Under the pieces are notes generated by a model, which made no database searches, had not been told where the DNA came from, and was given only the letters and a program-made list of their open reading frames with translations. The position numbers and the translations under genes are program-made. Of a DNA stretch of 64,000 nt, positions 1 through 11,778 are shown piece after piece. This stretch comes from Chaetomium olivaceum. Taxonomy: Eukaryota; Ascomycota; Sordariomycetes; Sordariales; Chaetomiaceae. Location: the NCBI GenBank assembly GCA_039881045.1, contig JAYWVB010000064.1, positions 1 through 64,000 of the forward strand. Direction: 5' to 3'. Each line of letters opens with the position of its first letter. Position 1 is the stretch's first letter.

Positions 1-176
1 CCGAAGTTCAGCGGGCTGAACCTGGCCGAAAAGTTTGATCCACTTATCAGCGAAGGGTTGATTCGCCTCAACCTTTCAAGGCGCAATCCACAAGAGACTT
101 GCAGAACTGCCCTTCTTAGCTGTCGCGATACAACCAAACAACACTGATCCTCAGGCATAAAACACACACCACAACC
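1..176 (+). promoter_or_regulatory. 5' leader / promoter side of the FAL1 helicase gene
   Basis: Non-coding sequence directly upstream of the FAL1 start. The last 20 nt before the ATG are A/C-rich (CACACCACAACC), a common fungal translation-start context. I see no convincing TATA box and no end of a neighbouring gene. The window begins here, so the full promoter is not visible. Confidence 0.4.
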
Positions 177-1482
177 ATGGCAGACGGAGCTGGTATCGAC
201 CGCAAGGCTGATGAGAAGATTCAATTCTCGACCTCGAAAGAGGTCACGGTGCATCCGACTTTCGAGTCGATGTCACTGAAAGGTGCGTCGCAAACGATGG
301 AACCCTCGAAGGCGTCGCGCGCTGACAATTGTTTTTCAGAGAGCCTCCTTCGCGGCATCTACGCTTATGGATACGAGTCACCGTCCGCCGTACAGTCTCG
401 AGCCATCGTCCAGATTTGCAAGGGCCGCGATACTATCGCGCAGGCACAATCTGGAACGGGTAAAACGGCCACCTTCTCCATCAGCATGCTCCAGGTCATC
501 GATACCGCCGTGCGTGAGACCCAGGCGCTGTCCTTTCCCCGACCCGCGAACTTGCGACACAGATTCAGAGCGTCATGGCCCTGGGAGACTACATGAACGT
601 GCAGTGCCATGCTTGCATCGGCGGAACCAACGTGGGGAGGATATTCGCAAGCTGGATTACGGCCAGCACATTGTATCTGGAACTCCGGGTCGTGTTGCCG
701 ACATGATCCGCCGCCGACACCTTCGCACCCGCCACATCAAGATGCTCGTGCTCGATGAAGCCGACGAACTTCTCAACCAGGGCTTCCGGAGCAGATCTAC
801 GATGTGTACCGCTATCTCCCCCCTGCCACCCAGGTGGTGGTTGTCTCGGCCACGCTTCCATACGACGTTCTCGACATGACGACCAAGTTCATGACCGACC
901 CAGTTCGCATCCTCGTCAAGCGCGATGAGTTGACTCTCGAAGGCCTGAAGCAATACTTCATCGCCGTGGAGAAGGAGGACTGGAAGTTCGATACGCTATG
1001 CGATCTCTACGACACCCTCACCATTACACAAGCGGTCATCTTCTGCAACACACGACGGAAAGTCGACTGGCTCACTGACAAGATGAGAGAGGCCAACTTC
1101 ACCGTCAGCAGCATGCACGGTGACATGCCGCAAAAGGAGCGTGACAGCATCATGCAGGATTTCAGGCAGGGCAACAGCAGAGTCCTGATCTCGACCGACG
1201 TCTGGGCCCGTGGTATCGATGTCCAGCAGGTCAGCTTGGTCATCAACTACGATTTGCCGAGCAACCGTGAGAACTACATCCATCGCATCGGCCGTTCGGG
1301 CAGATTCGGCCGTAAGGGTGTTGCCATCAACTTCGTTACTAGCGAGGATGTGCGCTTCTACGAGATATCGAGTGTATGTGGCCCACATTCTCCATGGTTT
1401 GACTTGAGCTAATATTCTGGCAGTGTATTACTCGACCCAGATTGATGAGATGCCCATGAACGTTGCCGATCTCATTTCTTAA
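177..1482 (+). CDS. FAL1: ATP-dependent RNA helicase FAL1 / eIF4A-III (DEAD-box), frame broken by four 1-nt losses
   Basis: DEAD-box helicase of the eIF4A-III/FAL1 family, known for 18S rRNA maturation (yeast Fal1) and exon-junction-complex function (animals); acts in nucleolus and nucleus. Three exons: 177-282, 340-1373, 1424-1482. Visible motifs in order: AQAQSGTGKT (Walker A), a PTRELA equivalent, TPGR, DEAD (in VLDEADELLNQGF), SAT, ARGID and HRIGRSGRFG; C-terminus NVADLIS. The frame is interrupted near 530, 635, 787 and 1355. Each site reads correctly if one base is added (G, G, G, A), and the spliced length then becomes 401 codons, exactly the family size. The family is normally essential and highly conserved, so the breaks are more likely base-calling losses than a dead gene, unless a second copy exists. 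Function certain; intactness not. Confidence 0.9.
283..339 (+). other. FAL1 intron 1
   Basis: GTGCGT donor and a TTTTTCAG acceptor. Splicing joins CTG AAA G to AG AGC, restoring the conserved L-K-E-S-L-L-R-G segment at the start of the helicase core. Confidence 0.85.
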
Positions 1483-2896
1483 TACGAGACATCAATGGGG
1501 AAGTTCGTGGATCTGAGGATAAGGATGAGAACTTCGGGTCAAGTCCGCTGTATGTTAGGTACAGCCAACAGGTTGTGGGAGGAAAGGGGCCTAATCGCTA
1601 AAGGTACAGTAGTCTCGACTTCCAACCAGCAAAGTTTATTCATTATCGTTGGCTAATAAAAAATGGATAGGCCATGTCAAAAGATTGTTAGGACCCAACT
1701 GGTTAACTGGTCAACCCACAGCGTATCAAAAACAGGGCGAGGAAGACTTTCAGCCTGGAAACGGATGTCGAGTATGATATCGAGATGTGGACTCGGAATT
1801 TCGGGTTGCTGGCCAGAAAACTCAAGGTCCCTAGTAGTTACTGCAACTTACATATGGCCAAATGAAAGTCGACGTGGTTATTGTTTACATTCAGCCTATA
1901 GATCCGGTGCATCGTTTTATCACTGATTTCCGGACCAGCTGCAACAAACAAGGCGTTGTCGTCCTCCGCTCACTCTGCTCAGGCTGCATCGCCACGTCTT
2001 ACACGATGCCCCCCCCCAAATCCGTCGGGCCCAGGCCCGGTCCCAATACGCTCGGCATACAACGCCGCTTCCGTCAAGAATCCATCCGCAGCTCTAGATC
2101 GAAAACATGTGCGGAACAAATGTATCAGACTCAGGACATGCTCGCTTTAAGGGGGGCTATTCCCAAGTCACGAAGAGTTTCAAACAAAATTTCGAACGAT
2201 TATAGACGAAGGAATCAAGTTTGTAACGGGATGCCATGCCTGAAGCTGTCGACGGGACTGAAACCGCCAACGAGGAAGAGGACCTGTGATTTTAGTGTGA
2301 CTTGGGAAACTCTAAAATGGTATGCCACATCACTAATTGAGCTATCGACCCCTCTCGATTGGGAACGAACGTATTGGAGAAGCTGCGCTGCAAATAGATG
2401 TAAGCGTGCCAATCCATCGACCCCAGACGCGACGCGGGACCGCCCTGGCTATTACGTTGGGGCCGTGCTTGTTAACTCCTCATTTAGGTAGTAATCTTGC
2501 ACAATTGCATCCCTAATCATCCTTCCGACCGAGCTAAGCCTCACTCACGGAAGCAGCATTTGAAGTGACCCTCCTATTAGTTTTTTGGTCCATATCTTCC
2601 TAACTAGGTAGCATCCTTCAAAGTCGTTTCAGCACAGCTGACAGGACTGGGGACGTAAAACCTCGCAGCCGTTTCTAGGAATTCCCAGGACTATAAACAT
2701 GCCCTTATCCGCACCGGAATGGATACAAAACAAAACAATCAACATCCAGCTTCAACCATCACACATCCTTCACAAATAAGACTTGCTTACGGCACTTTGA
2801 TCTCTACCGTATAAAGACAACGTGAAACCTTAGTACTGGCACAAGAGAGATCAATCAACTCACCTCGGCAGCAACATCGACTAACTCGCAAAAAAT
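1483..2896. other. Intergenic, no supported gene
   Basis: Sequence between FAL1 and the nucleotidyltransferase-like gene. It holds one open frame of 209 codons (1862-2491, plus strand) that shows no motif, no signal peptide and no plausible splice structure; I treat it as chance. A possible leader for the next gene lies near 2690-2890, with a TATAAAC at about 2692. Confidence 0.5.
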
Positions 2897-3845
2897 ATGA
2901 ACAACCAGGGCTCCTCGACAACTGGCAACAAGCCTGCGACAAGAAATACTGCGACATCAACAACCACGGCATCAACAACCACGGCATCGACAACCGCGAC
3001 ATCAAAAACTGGAACACGACCAACCGGCACACGAACAACCGGTACGGGAACAACCGGGACAGGGACGAATACAACTGCCACAGAACCTAGGCCCCGTATT
3101 GTCGACCCGAGCCCCCTGGCGTTCGGATTGTCACAGTGGAACCTCGATCAGGCCCAGTACCACGCAATGCAACCCGTCCTCCCCCCAGTCCACGGGGGGG
3201 CATCAGTGGGGCGACCCTCGGCAATATTGTTAGCAGACTAGCCAAGGCCTTTGAGGGGAAGTCCTACGCCATTATAGGCAGCGCAGCTGAGGCCCTACTC
3301 GGCATTGGGCCCTCTGGCCATTCTGTCGACGTCCTCGTGCCTCCTGGCGCGACCTCGAGAGGGCCGAGAGGCTATGCTTCAGCCGCGGTACCAACAAGTT
3401 TGGGTATACTCCGGCGTTAGGCGAGGCCTTCTACATAAGAGAGAACGGCGGTAAAAGCATCCCTGTCCGCTTCTGGGAACCCAAGCAGGTTCATCAGGAG
3501 TGTCCCCAGGAGATGAGCGATCTTGTCATGGTCGGCGACGTGCGTGTCTTGAAGCCAACGCTGCTTCTCAACATCCACTGCTACATCTGGCTAAAACACC
3601 TATCGGGGCCGCAAAGGGATGCCGGTCGCACGGATGCGGCCGCTCAAAGCATCGACCTCTTGGTTAAGCACATCGCTAAACAAACTAAGAAGGAAGTATC
3701 CAATGCTACGGGGACTTTCTCGCCGAGCTTGCTCTCGACAAGCCTGAAACGTATCTACGCTTTGCTGATATTGGGATTAAGACCCAGAAGAGATAGAGTC
3801 AGGGAAGAGGGGAACATGACGGCACAAAGAGTTGGTAGAATTTAG
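2897..3845 (+). pseudogene. Nucleotidyltransferase-fold fungal protein, frameshifted
   Basis: Three overlapping reading frames together give one plausible protein. The N-terminus (residues about 5-60) is a Thr/Ser-rich repeat tract. Next comes YAIIGSAAEALLG...VDVLVP, resembling the GS-x(n)-D core of minimal nucleotidyltransferases, then VRVLKPTLLLN and a helical tail with a conserved-looking R-x-DA segment. This pattern is typical of an uncharacterised fungal nucleotidyltransferase-like family (from memory). The frame is lost at a G7 run (3194-3200), where one extra G would restore it, and again near 3350-3370. Between 3370 and 3845 the third frame is open throughout. It could be a real gene with base-calling errors or a decaying copy. 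The substrate is unknown; only part of a catalytic motif is recognisable. Confidence 0.5.
2940..3075 (+). repeat. Imperfect 15-bp coding minisatellite (Thr-rich)
   Basis: Tandem 15-bp units of the type GCATCAACAACCACG, drifting into ACACGAACAACCGGC. They encode repeated T-A-S-T-T and G-T-R-T-T pentapeptides, probably a flexible linker. In-frame unit length means copy-number change would not break the protein. Confidence 0.7.
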
Positions 3846-5724
3846 ATTAACGGCTGGTTCGTTTTGTTAGGTAGCAATTTCTACGTAAACTCATCATCCA
3901 ACGTTCAGGCTTGAATCCGGAGATCTACCCGTGTGGTTTGAAGCAACATGCAGTACAGCGGGTCATATGGTAACGTAGCTAATTCTAACGAAGCCAATAT
4001 CAAACCTCCTTTTCGAAAATACCGTATGTTACTTTGTGCTTCCAATGCGGTAAGGTAGCTCATCATATCCGAAAATCTCGAGGTCGTCGAAATCTTTGGG
4101 TATATCTATTAAGATGGGAGGACATGGAAAAGGGCTGGACGGATAGACAGGTACGTTAAAGGACGAAACGGCTGAGCAATGACGAGAAAGCTAGCGAGGC
4201 GCTATAGCCACTGAAGGGCCTGCCCAAGAACAGAAACTCAGACATGGAGAACATGAGCGAATTATAAAGTTCGTTGCTAGATGAGCCGTCGCGGATCTGT
4301 AGCCTGAAGGGTTCTACGCCTCTTTCACCTACCCGAGCTTTTGTGATGACATTCTTGCTTGCTCCTAACTCATGACTGCAGTCTTTGGGTATAATCTGAA
4401 AACCCCACAGCTGGGTATGACGGCCATATCAATCAAGTACTCAATACCATGTCAAGATGCTAATCCTACGGTGGATTGTGATTGTCCGCGGCATCAAGAC
4501 GGAGCCACGAACAAATCGCAGTGCAACATGCGCAAACGGCAGTATCACAAAAGACGGAAGCACAGTATCCACTTAGACTACGGCCGGCTCATCGACAATG
4601 CATATATCGCAACGGCCACCACATTCCGGATGTAAAAGTAACCCGTACTTTCGGCACGCCGCCCGTTTGGAACAAGTACGAGGGGGACGCGGCAGGAACA
4701 GCTACCCCTCTGGCGGTGTAAGATGTCTACGGCTCCACCGACCGGGTACAAAACACGCGTACGGTCCCGACCGTGGCACACCTGGAGTGGAGGGGAATTT
4801 ATCATCATAGCCGGGTCCGAGTAGCGAGCAATCACTATTTGCTGGTGCTTTGTTCTTTATCCTCGTCGGCCGTGGGCACAAATGCTTGTATAGGTAGGGT
4901 CGTGTTGAAGTTAGCCGAGACGACCTCCGAGCTCTCAGGCTTTGTTTCTGTTCCCCCACCTCGCTCAAAACTGTCGATGACGACAGCTTCGGGTGCTGCC
5001 GCGAGAAATGTACCCCTTTCATATTATCCACCCTCCTTGAATCCATATATTACCCGGGTCATGCTCGCCGAAGCTACCTTACTGATAAAGCAGACGCCTC
5101 CACACCATCCCGTTTAATCCCGCGATTAGGCTTGCGCTAGGAAAGTCAGTCAATTAGAAGCAGGAAGCGGATAACGAGGAAGTTACCTACCCACAGCACG
5201 CAATGGTTTCGAGCTTCCCAACATGGCAGCTCCGAAGAGGTGATGTGGGCAGTGGACGGGACAAACCTCGGGTGCCCGGAAGCGAGCGAGCGGGACACCA
5301 GAAGGAACAAGCTCTCTGGGCACTGGGCTAAGCTTTCTCGGCATCTCAATCCCGGCCCCTCCCTTTGTTAGCCTGGCTGGGCATGTGTTCCTGAGCAAAC
5401 ATGACCCACATAGCCCCTTTCCGGCCCTTGGATTGGCCAATTCGGCTTACAACGTGCATCCCCGATCACCAACGCATGGTGATCCAGGCCGGAAAGGGAA
5501 GTTCGTAGCAGACGCCCACGGCAATCCGTATTTCCATTCACCCCCTCGCGAGCACCTTTGCGGTTTTATAACCATTGCCGCTGCCGCAGCTCAACCTCTC
5601 CTTCTTTCCCCCTTCCCTCACCACTGGGAGTGACCAATCCCCCCTCCCACCTCACGGTCCTCTAGCACCACTCAACCACCCCCCCTCCTAGCTGTGCCGA
5701 TCGCGCAGCCCAAAGAAGCTAGCC
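3846..5724. other. Intergenic, includes tripeptidyl peptidase promoter
   Basis: No gene supported. Open frames here (for example 4372-4635 and 4773-5117) are short, overlap each other on both strands and carry no motif. The last ~150 bases are strongly pyrimidine-rich (CCCCCCTCC, CCTCCCACC), as often seen in fungal core promoters and leaders. Confidence 0.5.
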
Positions 5725-7860
5725 ATGCTTCAGCACACCCTCCTGCTCACCGCCGCGCTCGCGGCCACCCTCGGCCAATGCGGGTCCACCGTGTTCGAGT
5801 CGCTGCCCACCAAGCCGCAGGGCTGGACGCGCCTGGGCGACGCCCCGGCCGCGCAGCACCTCAGGCTGCGCATCGCGCTGCACCAGCCCGACGAGGCCCT
5901 CTTCGAGCGCACCCTGTACGAGGTGTCGGACCCGGCCCACGCCCGCTACGGCCAGCACCTGTCGCGGGACGCCGTGGCGACGCTGCTGGCCCCGCGCGCC
6001 GAGTCGACCGAGGCCGTGCTGGCCTGGCTGCGCGGGGCCGGCATCTCGCCGGCTCAGGTGGAGGCCGATGGCGAGTGGGTGAATGTTGCGGTGACGGTGC
6101 GCCAGGCGGCCGAGTTGTTGGAGGCAGACTTTGGGGTTTGGGGGCATGACGGGACCGATGTCAAGCGGGTGCGTGCGCTGCGGTATTCGGTGCCGGATGA
6201 GGTGGCGCCGCATATTCGGATGGTGGCGCCGGTTGTGCGGTTTGGCGAGGTCAGGCCTGCGGGCAGCCAGGTGTTTGAGGTGGTGGATCCGCCGGTGCAG
6301 CCGCAGGCGAAGATGGCCGCGGCCATCCCGCCGCAGGAGCTGGATGTTAAGGCGTGCAACACCAGTATCACTCCCGAGTGTCTGCGGGCGCTGTACAAGG
6401 TCGGGTCGTACCAGGCCAAAGCTAGCAAGAACAGCCTGTTTGGTGTCGCCGGGTATTTGGAGGAATGGGCCAAGTACGACCAGCTCGAGCTTTTCAGCGA
6501 CACGTACGCGCCGTATGCTTCCGACACCAACTTCACTGCCGTGGGCGTCAATGGTGGAGTGAACGAGCAGGGTCCGTCGGCGCATGACGATATAGAAGCC
6601 AACTTGGACATTCAGTACGCTGTCGCCTTGTCATACAAGGCACCGGTCACGTACTACAGCACTGCGGGGCGTGGTCCTTTGGTGCCGGATCTTGAGTAAG
6701 TCGTGCCACTGAACATCAACGTTGGGATTGTGCTAACCTCGGAAATAGCCAACCGGACGCGGACGAGGTATGACCAGGCCGCTTTCGACGTTTCATGTCA
6801 TGTCGTACTAATAAAGTTTAGTCCTCCAACGAGCCGTACTTGGACTTCTTTTCCTACTTGCTGAAGCAACCCGACGACAAGCTGCCGCAGACTCTGACCA
6901 CCTCTTACGGCGAAAACGAGCAGTCAGTCCCTCGTCCGTATGCTGAGAAGGTATGCCAGATGATCGGCCAGCTGGGCGCTCGCGGCGTGTCCGTCCTCTT
7001 TTCTTCGGGAGAGTAAGTCACTGCCCCAGATAGACTTAGCGTTTGGGGAACGTGGCTCTGACTTTGTGCGTTTAGTACCGGCGTTGGGTCCGCATGTCAG
7101 ACAAATGACGGCAAGAACACGACCCGCTTCTTACCCATTTTCCCTGCGTAAGTTTATTTACAACTCTTCATCCTCGTTCACGATGTCCACGACTGACACC
7201 AACGCCACCAGTGCCTGCCCTTTTGTCACCTCCGTCGGCGGCACCCGCTACGTCCAGCCAGAGCAGGCCGTGTCCTTCTCCTCAGGCGGCTTCTCCGACA
7301 TCTGGCCGCGCCCCTCCTACCAAGACGCAGCCGTCTCCAAATATCTCAAGGACCACCTCAAGGGCCAGTGGAAAGGTCTCTACAACCCGGAAGGACGCGG
7401 TTTCCCGGACGTGGCAGCGCAGGGGGTAGCCTACCACGTCTTCTCCCAGAACAAGGACATCCTGGTCTCGGGTACCAGCGCGTCAGCGCCCCTGTTCGCG
7501 GCGCTGGTCAGCCTGCTCAACAACGCGCGCCTAGCCGAGGGCCGGCCGCCGCTCGGCTTCCTCAACCCGTGGCTGTACTCCAAGGAGGTGAGCCGCAAGG
7601 GGGCGCTCACCGATATTGTGCACGGCGGCTCCACGGGTTGCACGGGCAAGGACATGTACTCGGGCCTGCCGACACCTTACGTTCCCTACGCGAGTTGGAA
7701 TGCCACGCCCGGCTGGGACCCTGTCACAGGGCTCGGCACGCCGCTCTTTGATAAGTTGTTGGAGCTGACCGCGCCGGGCGGGAAGCACCTGCAAATTGGA
7801 GTTGGCCTCGGGGTTGGCATTAACATTGGCGTTGATGTTGGGGGGAAAGGGGACCATTGA
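5725..7860 (+). CDS. Secreted tripeptidyl peptidase, sedolisin family (MEROPS S53)
   Basis: Acid serine-carboxyl peptidase that releases tripeptides from protein N-termini outside the cell. Five exons: 5725-6695, 6749-6767 (19 nt), 6822-7012, 7076-7147, 7212-7860; total 634 codons with phases that all fit. A signal peptide (MLQHTLLLTAALAATLGQC) is followed by a pro-domain (about residues 30-190) and a catalytic domain. The Glu/Asp pair of the S-E-D triad is in DDIEANLDIQYA and the nucleophile Ser in SGTSASAP; the oxyanion Asp is probably in the SSGD segment formed across intron 3. A calcium-site-like C-terminal stretch (TGWDPVTGLGTP region) is present. The last 25 residues are a low-complexity Gly/Ile/Val tail. 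Fungal homologues act in protein-nitrogen acquisition. Intact. Confidence 0.92.
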
Positions 7861-10087
7861 GGAGGCGCTGTTTGCGGTGATAAGATCTCTTGCTAATAAT
7901 ACATCATGAGTTGCTCATATTTGGAGTATGCGTGCAGCGTGCTTCTTTTTTTCCCTTTTTCTTTTTTTGTTTCGGTAGCTGTTCTGCGGTGTATTAAAGA
8001 CGGCACCTCTTAGCTCTCGGAACTCGGGTTGTACAACCAGTGCGTCGCCCCGTCTCCGAATTGCTCCGTAATGATTATAGAATCAGGTGGGAAGAGCACA
8101 GATGCCCGGTGAAAATTCAAACCGGAGCTGTCAGGCTGTACTTGAATGTGAGCGGGTCCGTGACTGACCGAGTCGACTCAACGCGGAAGGCGGACCTGGC
8201 CACTCACTTAACCCCGGGCATTGTAGGGCTCGTCCGGTGGCTGAGGACGTGAGGTATGTACATGTAGGTATGTACCGACATGCACTACTCAGGCAGCCTG
8301 AGTTCATGCCTCAGGCTCATGGGCCTATTCAGTTCGGTTGATATTTTCGGATGACAGATTCGCAATCCGAGACCGGTCGAACTCTCCCACGAACCAGGGC
8401 CATCTCCACAAGGTAGTACTCGCGTGGGATCTGGGGACACTTGTCTCAGATCACTCGCTAATGGATCACAACAACACTCGCCTCGCATCTCCGATCACTT
8501 CATATTGAGGTATCGTAACTACCGATCATGTTTCCCGTGGCACTGATGCAAATGCCAAGTACCTATGTAGGATCCTGTCAGTTGGTATCCCCGCCAATGT
8601 CCGACAAAACACCGAGTCGAACCGGGCGTTGAAAGGCGGTGGAAGAATATTTAGCAGAATTCCAACTTCACAAGACCGACGATTGGTTTGATACGACTCC
8701 AATCGGGGTCCCCGCCGCGCGAAGAGGCAGCAGAAGGATCCGGCAGTACAGTCTGGACTCGGGCGCGCCCCACTGAACAGAGCACGCGGATGACCGATCG
8801 ACGTTGCAAATGCTCCCCGGCCTGAGCCAACTGGGAAGGTGAAAGATACGGACTGCCCAGTCAGACACCGAAGGGCCTGGAATTTGCCGTCGCACGAAAA
8901 CCCGCCGGCCCCGCTACGAGCCTGAGTTCGGAATTAATTGCCTCCTTCGCACAGTTCGCACAACGAAAGAGGATTGTTTTCCCCACAAGCAACGCCCTGC
9001 CTTCCGGAGTCGGGAGAGTAAGATCCCCCAACCCGGCACTGTCAGTTGGGCCCAGCCAGGCCGGGCATCCCCCGCGTTTTGACCCACTACATCCGCAACG
9101 GCTTCTGGTGCTTGTGGATTTGAACGGCGGGGAGGTTGATGGCCTCCAGCGAGGTCTTTTCTCACGCTGGGCTCTCTAAGCTCTAGCCCTGTCGACGAAC
9201 GTGGGTTTCGCAAACAGACAAATAACCTTGGCGATCCGCTTTCAAGGTCGTCTGATCCGTTATCAGGCTCACCAACAGGTAATAATCTATAGCGTCGTGA
9301 GCGTGTACATTGCATTGCATATACATGCCAACCTCACGTGGTCATAGAAGCAGATGCTGAAAACCCTCCCTGCTTCCCAGCCTGTGGGCCCCGCCGATTC
9401 CTGCTATTTCGCCGAGTTTGTGCCATATCGTCACCACTGATCGGCAGCGATGCCTGTCGGTCTTGCCTGGCAGCCATGGTCGCCATGAGAAGAACCCGCT
9501 CTTGGCAAGCTAGTCAAGCATCGGCCAAGGCCCTAAAGCAACACGAAGCCGCCGCTTGGCAGGACGAGATCTTTTCCCGTTCGGACGGTGACCGAAGCCA
9601 AGAATTTCCCCAGAACCCCGGAATCCCTTCATTTTTTCGTTCTCCCACCAACCCCGGCACCCCGGCGTGCCCGGCCTTGTTCTGTATGCATCTCGAACCC
9701 GGTTCTCACCCACCAGAATGTTGGAGATCGTGGGGTTTAACCCCGCACCGCATCCCTGACATGGTCACACTCGGGATGCGGCCTGCTCACCAAAGGCACC
9801 ACAAACCACACCACATCCTGCGGCCGGCAAGTCACGGAGCGGAGGTCACAGGCTCGCATGGATGGATGGAGGTGAGACAATCATTGTCCAGATAGCGGTG
9901 GGAGTCCATGATCCCGCCTCTAAGAATTGGGCCTTATAAGACATCATCTCAGCCCGGCTCTGCAGATCAGCTGTGTGCCAAAAACCACATGTTTGGTTCC
10001 CTTCCTTGCTTTTCTTGCAGACTTTTTCTCCCAGACGTCGCCCGATTATTATTGCACACGCAGCAATAAGGCGGCAGCCAAAAAGCG
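7861..10087. other. Long intergenic region before the JEN1-type transporter
   Basis: About 2.2 kb with no supported gene. It begins with a pyrimidine-rich 3' region (7940-7975). Open frames at 8914-9315 (minus) and 9338-9895 (plus) have no recognisable motif, contain many Pro/Arg/Ser codons and lack splice or start context. The length is consistent with a regulated promoter for the carboxylate transporter. Confidence 0.5.
9934..9940 (+). promoter_or_regulatory. Possible TATA box (TTATAAG) of the monocarboxylate transporter
   Basis: TTATAAG lies about 150 nt upstream of the ATG at 10088, followed by a pyrimidine-rich leader (CCCTTCCTTGCTTTTC). Single short match, so only suggestive. Confidence 0.3.
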
Positions 10088-11778
10088 ATGGAATCCACGC
10101 ACGAACCGGCCGACCCCATCGCCAAGGGAGTGCTGGCAACAGCAAAGCAGTCATGGCACGACCTGTTTAACTTCAAGCAGCGTGTTGTTGTGACCAACGA
10201 GCTCGGTGAGACGAGCACAGAATGGGCGCGGCCCGTCCCACTGCGCAACCCCATCAGTCTGCTCGCCCAGCTGTCCGGTCGTGACTGGCTCTTCTTCATC
10301 GTCGGCTTCGCCGCTTGGAGTGCCGATGCATTCGACTTCCACGCGCTCTCCATCCAGCAAGTCAAGCTGGCGGAGTACTATAACACCACGAAGACGAATG
10401 TCTCCACCGCCATCACCCTCACTCTGTTGTTGAGGTCGATTGGCGCGGCCATGTTCGGTCTTGCGGGCGACAAATGGGGGCGGAAATGGCCCATGGTGGT
10501 CAACATGATCGTGCTCGGTGTGTTGCAGATTGCCACCATCTACAGCGCGACGTTTTCCCAATTTTTGGCTGTGCGATCACTGTTCGGCTTGTTTATGGGC
10601 GGAGTGTATGTTGGATCCAAATTCCATCTCGACGATCATTAATTAACACAAAATAGATACGGCAACGCCATCGCCATGGCTCTCGAGAACAGCCCTGCAG
10701 ATGCTAGAGGTCTCATGTCTGGTATCCTGCAACAGGGGTACTCCTTTGGCTACGTGTGTGCCGCGTGCGCAAACCTGGGCGTTGGCGGTGGTGTCGACAG
10801 TTGGAAGACGGTATTTTGGATTGCCGCTGGTATTTCCATCGCCGTTGGTCTCATCCGCTGCCTCTTCCCCGAGTCCCAGCAGTTCATCGAGGCGCGCAAG
10901 GCCGGAAAGGCACAGGCCAATCCGTCAGCATTCTGGAGGGAAACCAAGGTCATGCTTGGCCAGGAGTGGAAGATGTGTGTCTACTGCATCATTCTTATGA
11001 CGTGGTTCAACTGTAAGCGCAATGCATTCCCACCCTCGCCACCCACCCATGGTGGTAGTCAGCAACGCCCCCACCCATGCTAACCCAACCCCCAGACTAT
11101 AGCCACACCTCCCAAGACAGCTACACGACCTTCATGCTCACGCAGAAAGAGCTCCCCAACGACGGCGCCAGCCGCGCCAGCATCCTCATGAAGGCCGGCG
11201 CCTGCGTAGGCGGCACCATCATCGGCTACGTCTCCCAATGGTTCGGCCGCCGCCGCAGCATCATCGTCGCCGCCATCGTCAGCGGCGTGCTGATCCCGGC
11301 GTGGATCCTGCCCGAGGGCGAGCGCAGCCTGTCGGTGACCGGCTTCTTCATGCAGTTCTTCATCCAGGGCGCCTGGGGCGTCATCCCCATCCACCTCAAC
11401 GAGCTGTCCCCGCCGGCCTTCCGCTCCTCCTTCCCGGGGCTCACCTACCAGCTGGGCAACATGATCTCGTCTCCTTCCGCCCAGATCGTCAACGCCATCT
11501 CCGAGAGCCATTTTGTCAATAGCAAGAGCGGTGTACGCGTCGAGGCGTATGGGCCTACCATGGGGATTGCGACGGCGATTATTGCGATCGGGATTGCGGT
11601 TACAACCGCGTTTGGGCCGGAGAAGCGTGGTAGGGAGTTTGAGAAGACTTTGCCGGCGGGTATGAATATCATGCAGGAGGGCAAGGCGGCGGATGATTTG
11701 GAGAGGGCTGATACCCGGGAGTCGAAGCCTGCGGCGGCGGGGACGGAGGATGTTGGGACGTTGGAGGAGAAGAGGTGA
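10088..11778 (+). CDS. JEN1-type monocarboxylate/proton symporter (MFS)
   Basis: Plasma-membrane major-facilitator transporter for lactate, pyruvate or related carboxylates. Three exons: 10088-10605, 10657-11012, 11096-11778; 519 codons, phases consistent. The diagnostic Jen-family signature N-x-x-[ST]-H-x-[ST]-QD-x3-T is present as NYYSHTSQDSYTT, created across intron 2 (Asn is the last full codon before it). An MFS loop motif GDKWGRKWP follows TM2, and WFGRRR occurs in the second half. Predicted membrane segments are distributed as expected for 12 TMs; both ends are hydrophilic and cytosolic. Members in yeast are glucose-repressed and acid-induced (known of the family); the long upstream region would fit such control. 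Exact substrate not determinable. Confidence 0.9.

Noticed and set aside
1862..2491. 209-codon plus-strand open frame
   Set aside because: No motif, no start context, low-complexity residue mix and no splice logic; probably chance.
5719..6585. Long minus-strand frame opposite the peptidase
   Set aside because: Shadow frame caused by high GC at third codon positions. Same for 42055-42951, 56603-57565 and 62734-63543.
8914..9895. Two open frames (minus 8914-9315, plus 9338-9895)
   Set aside because: No motif or family resemblance; compositional bias explains them.
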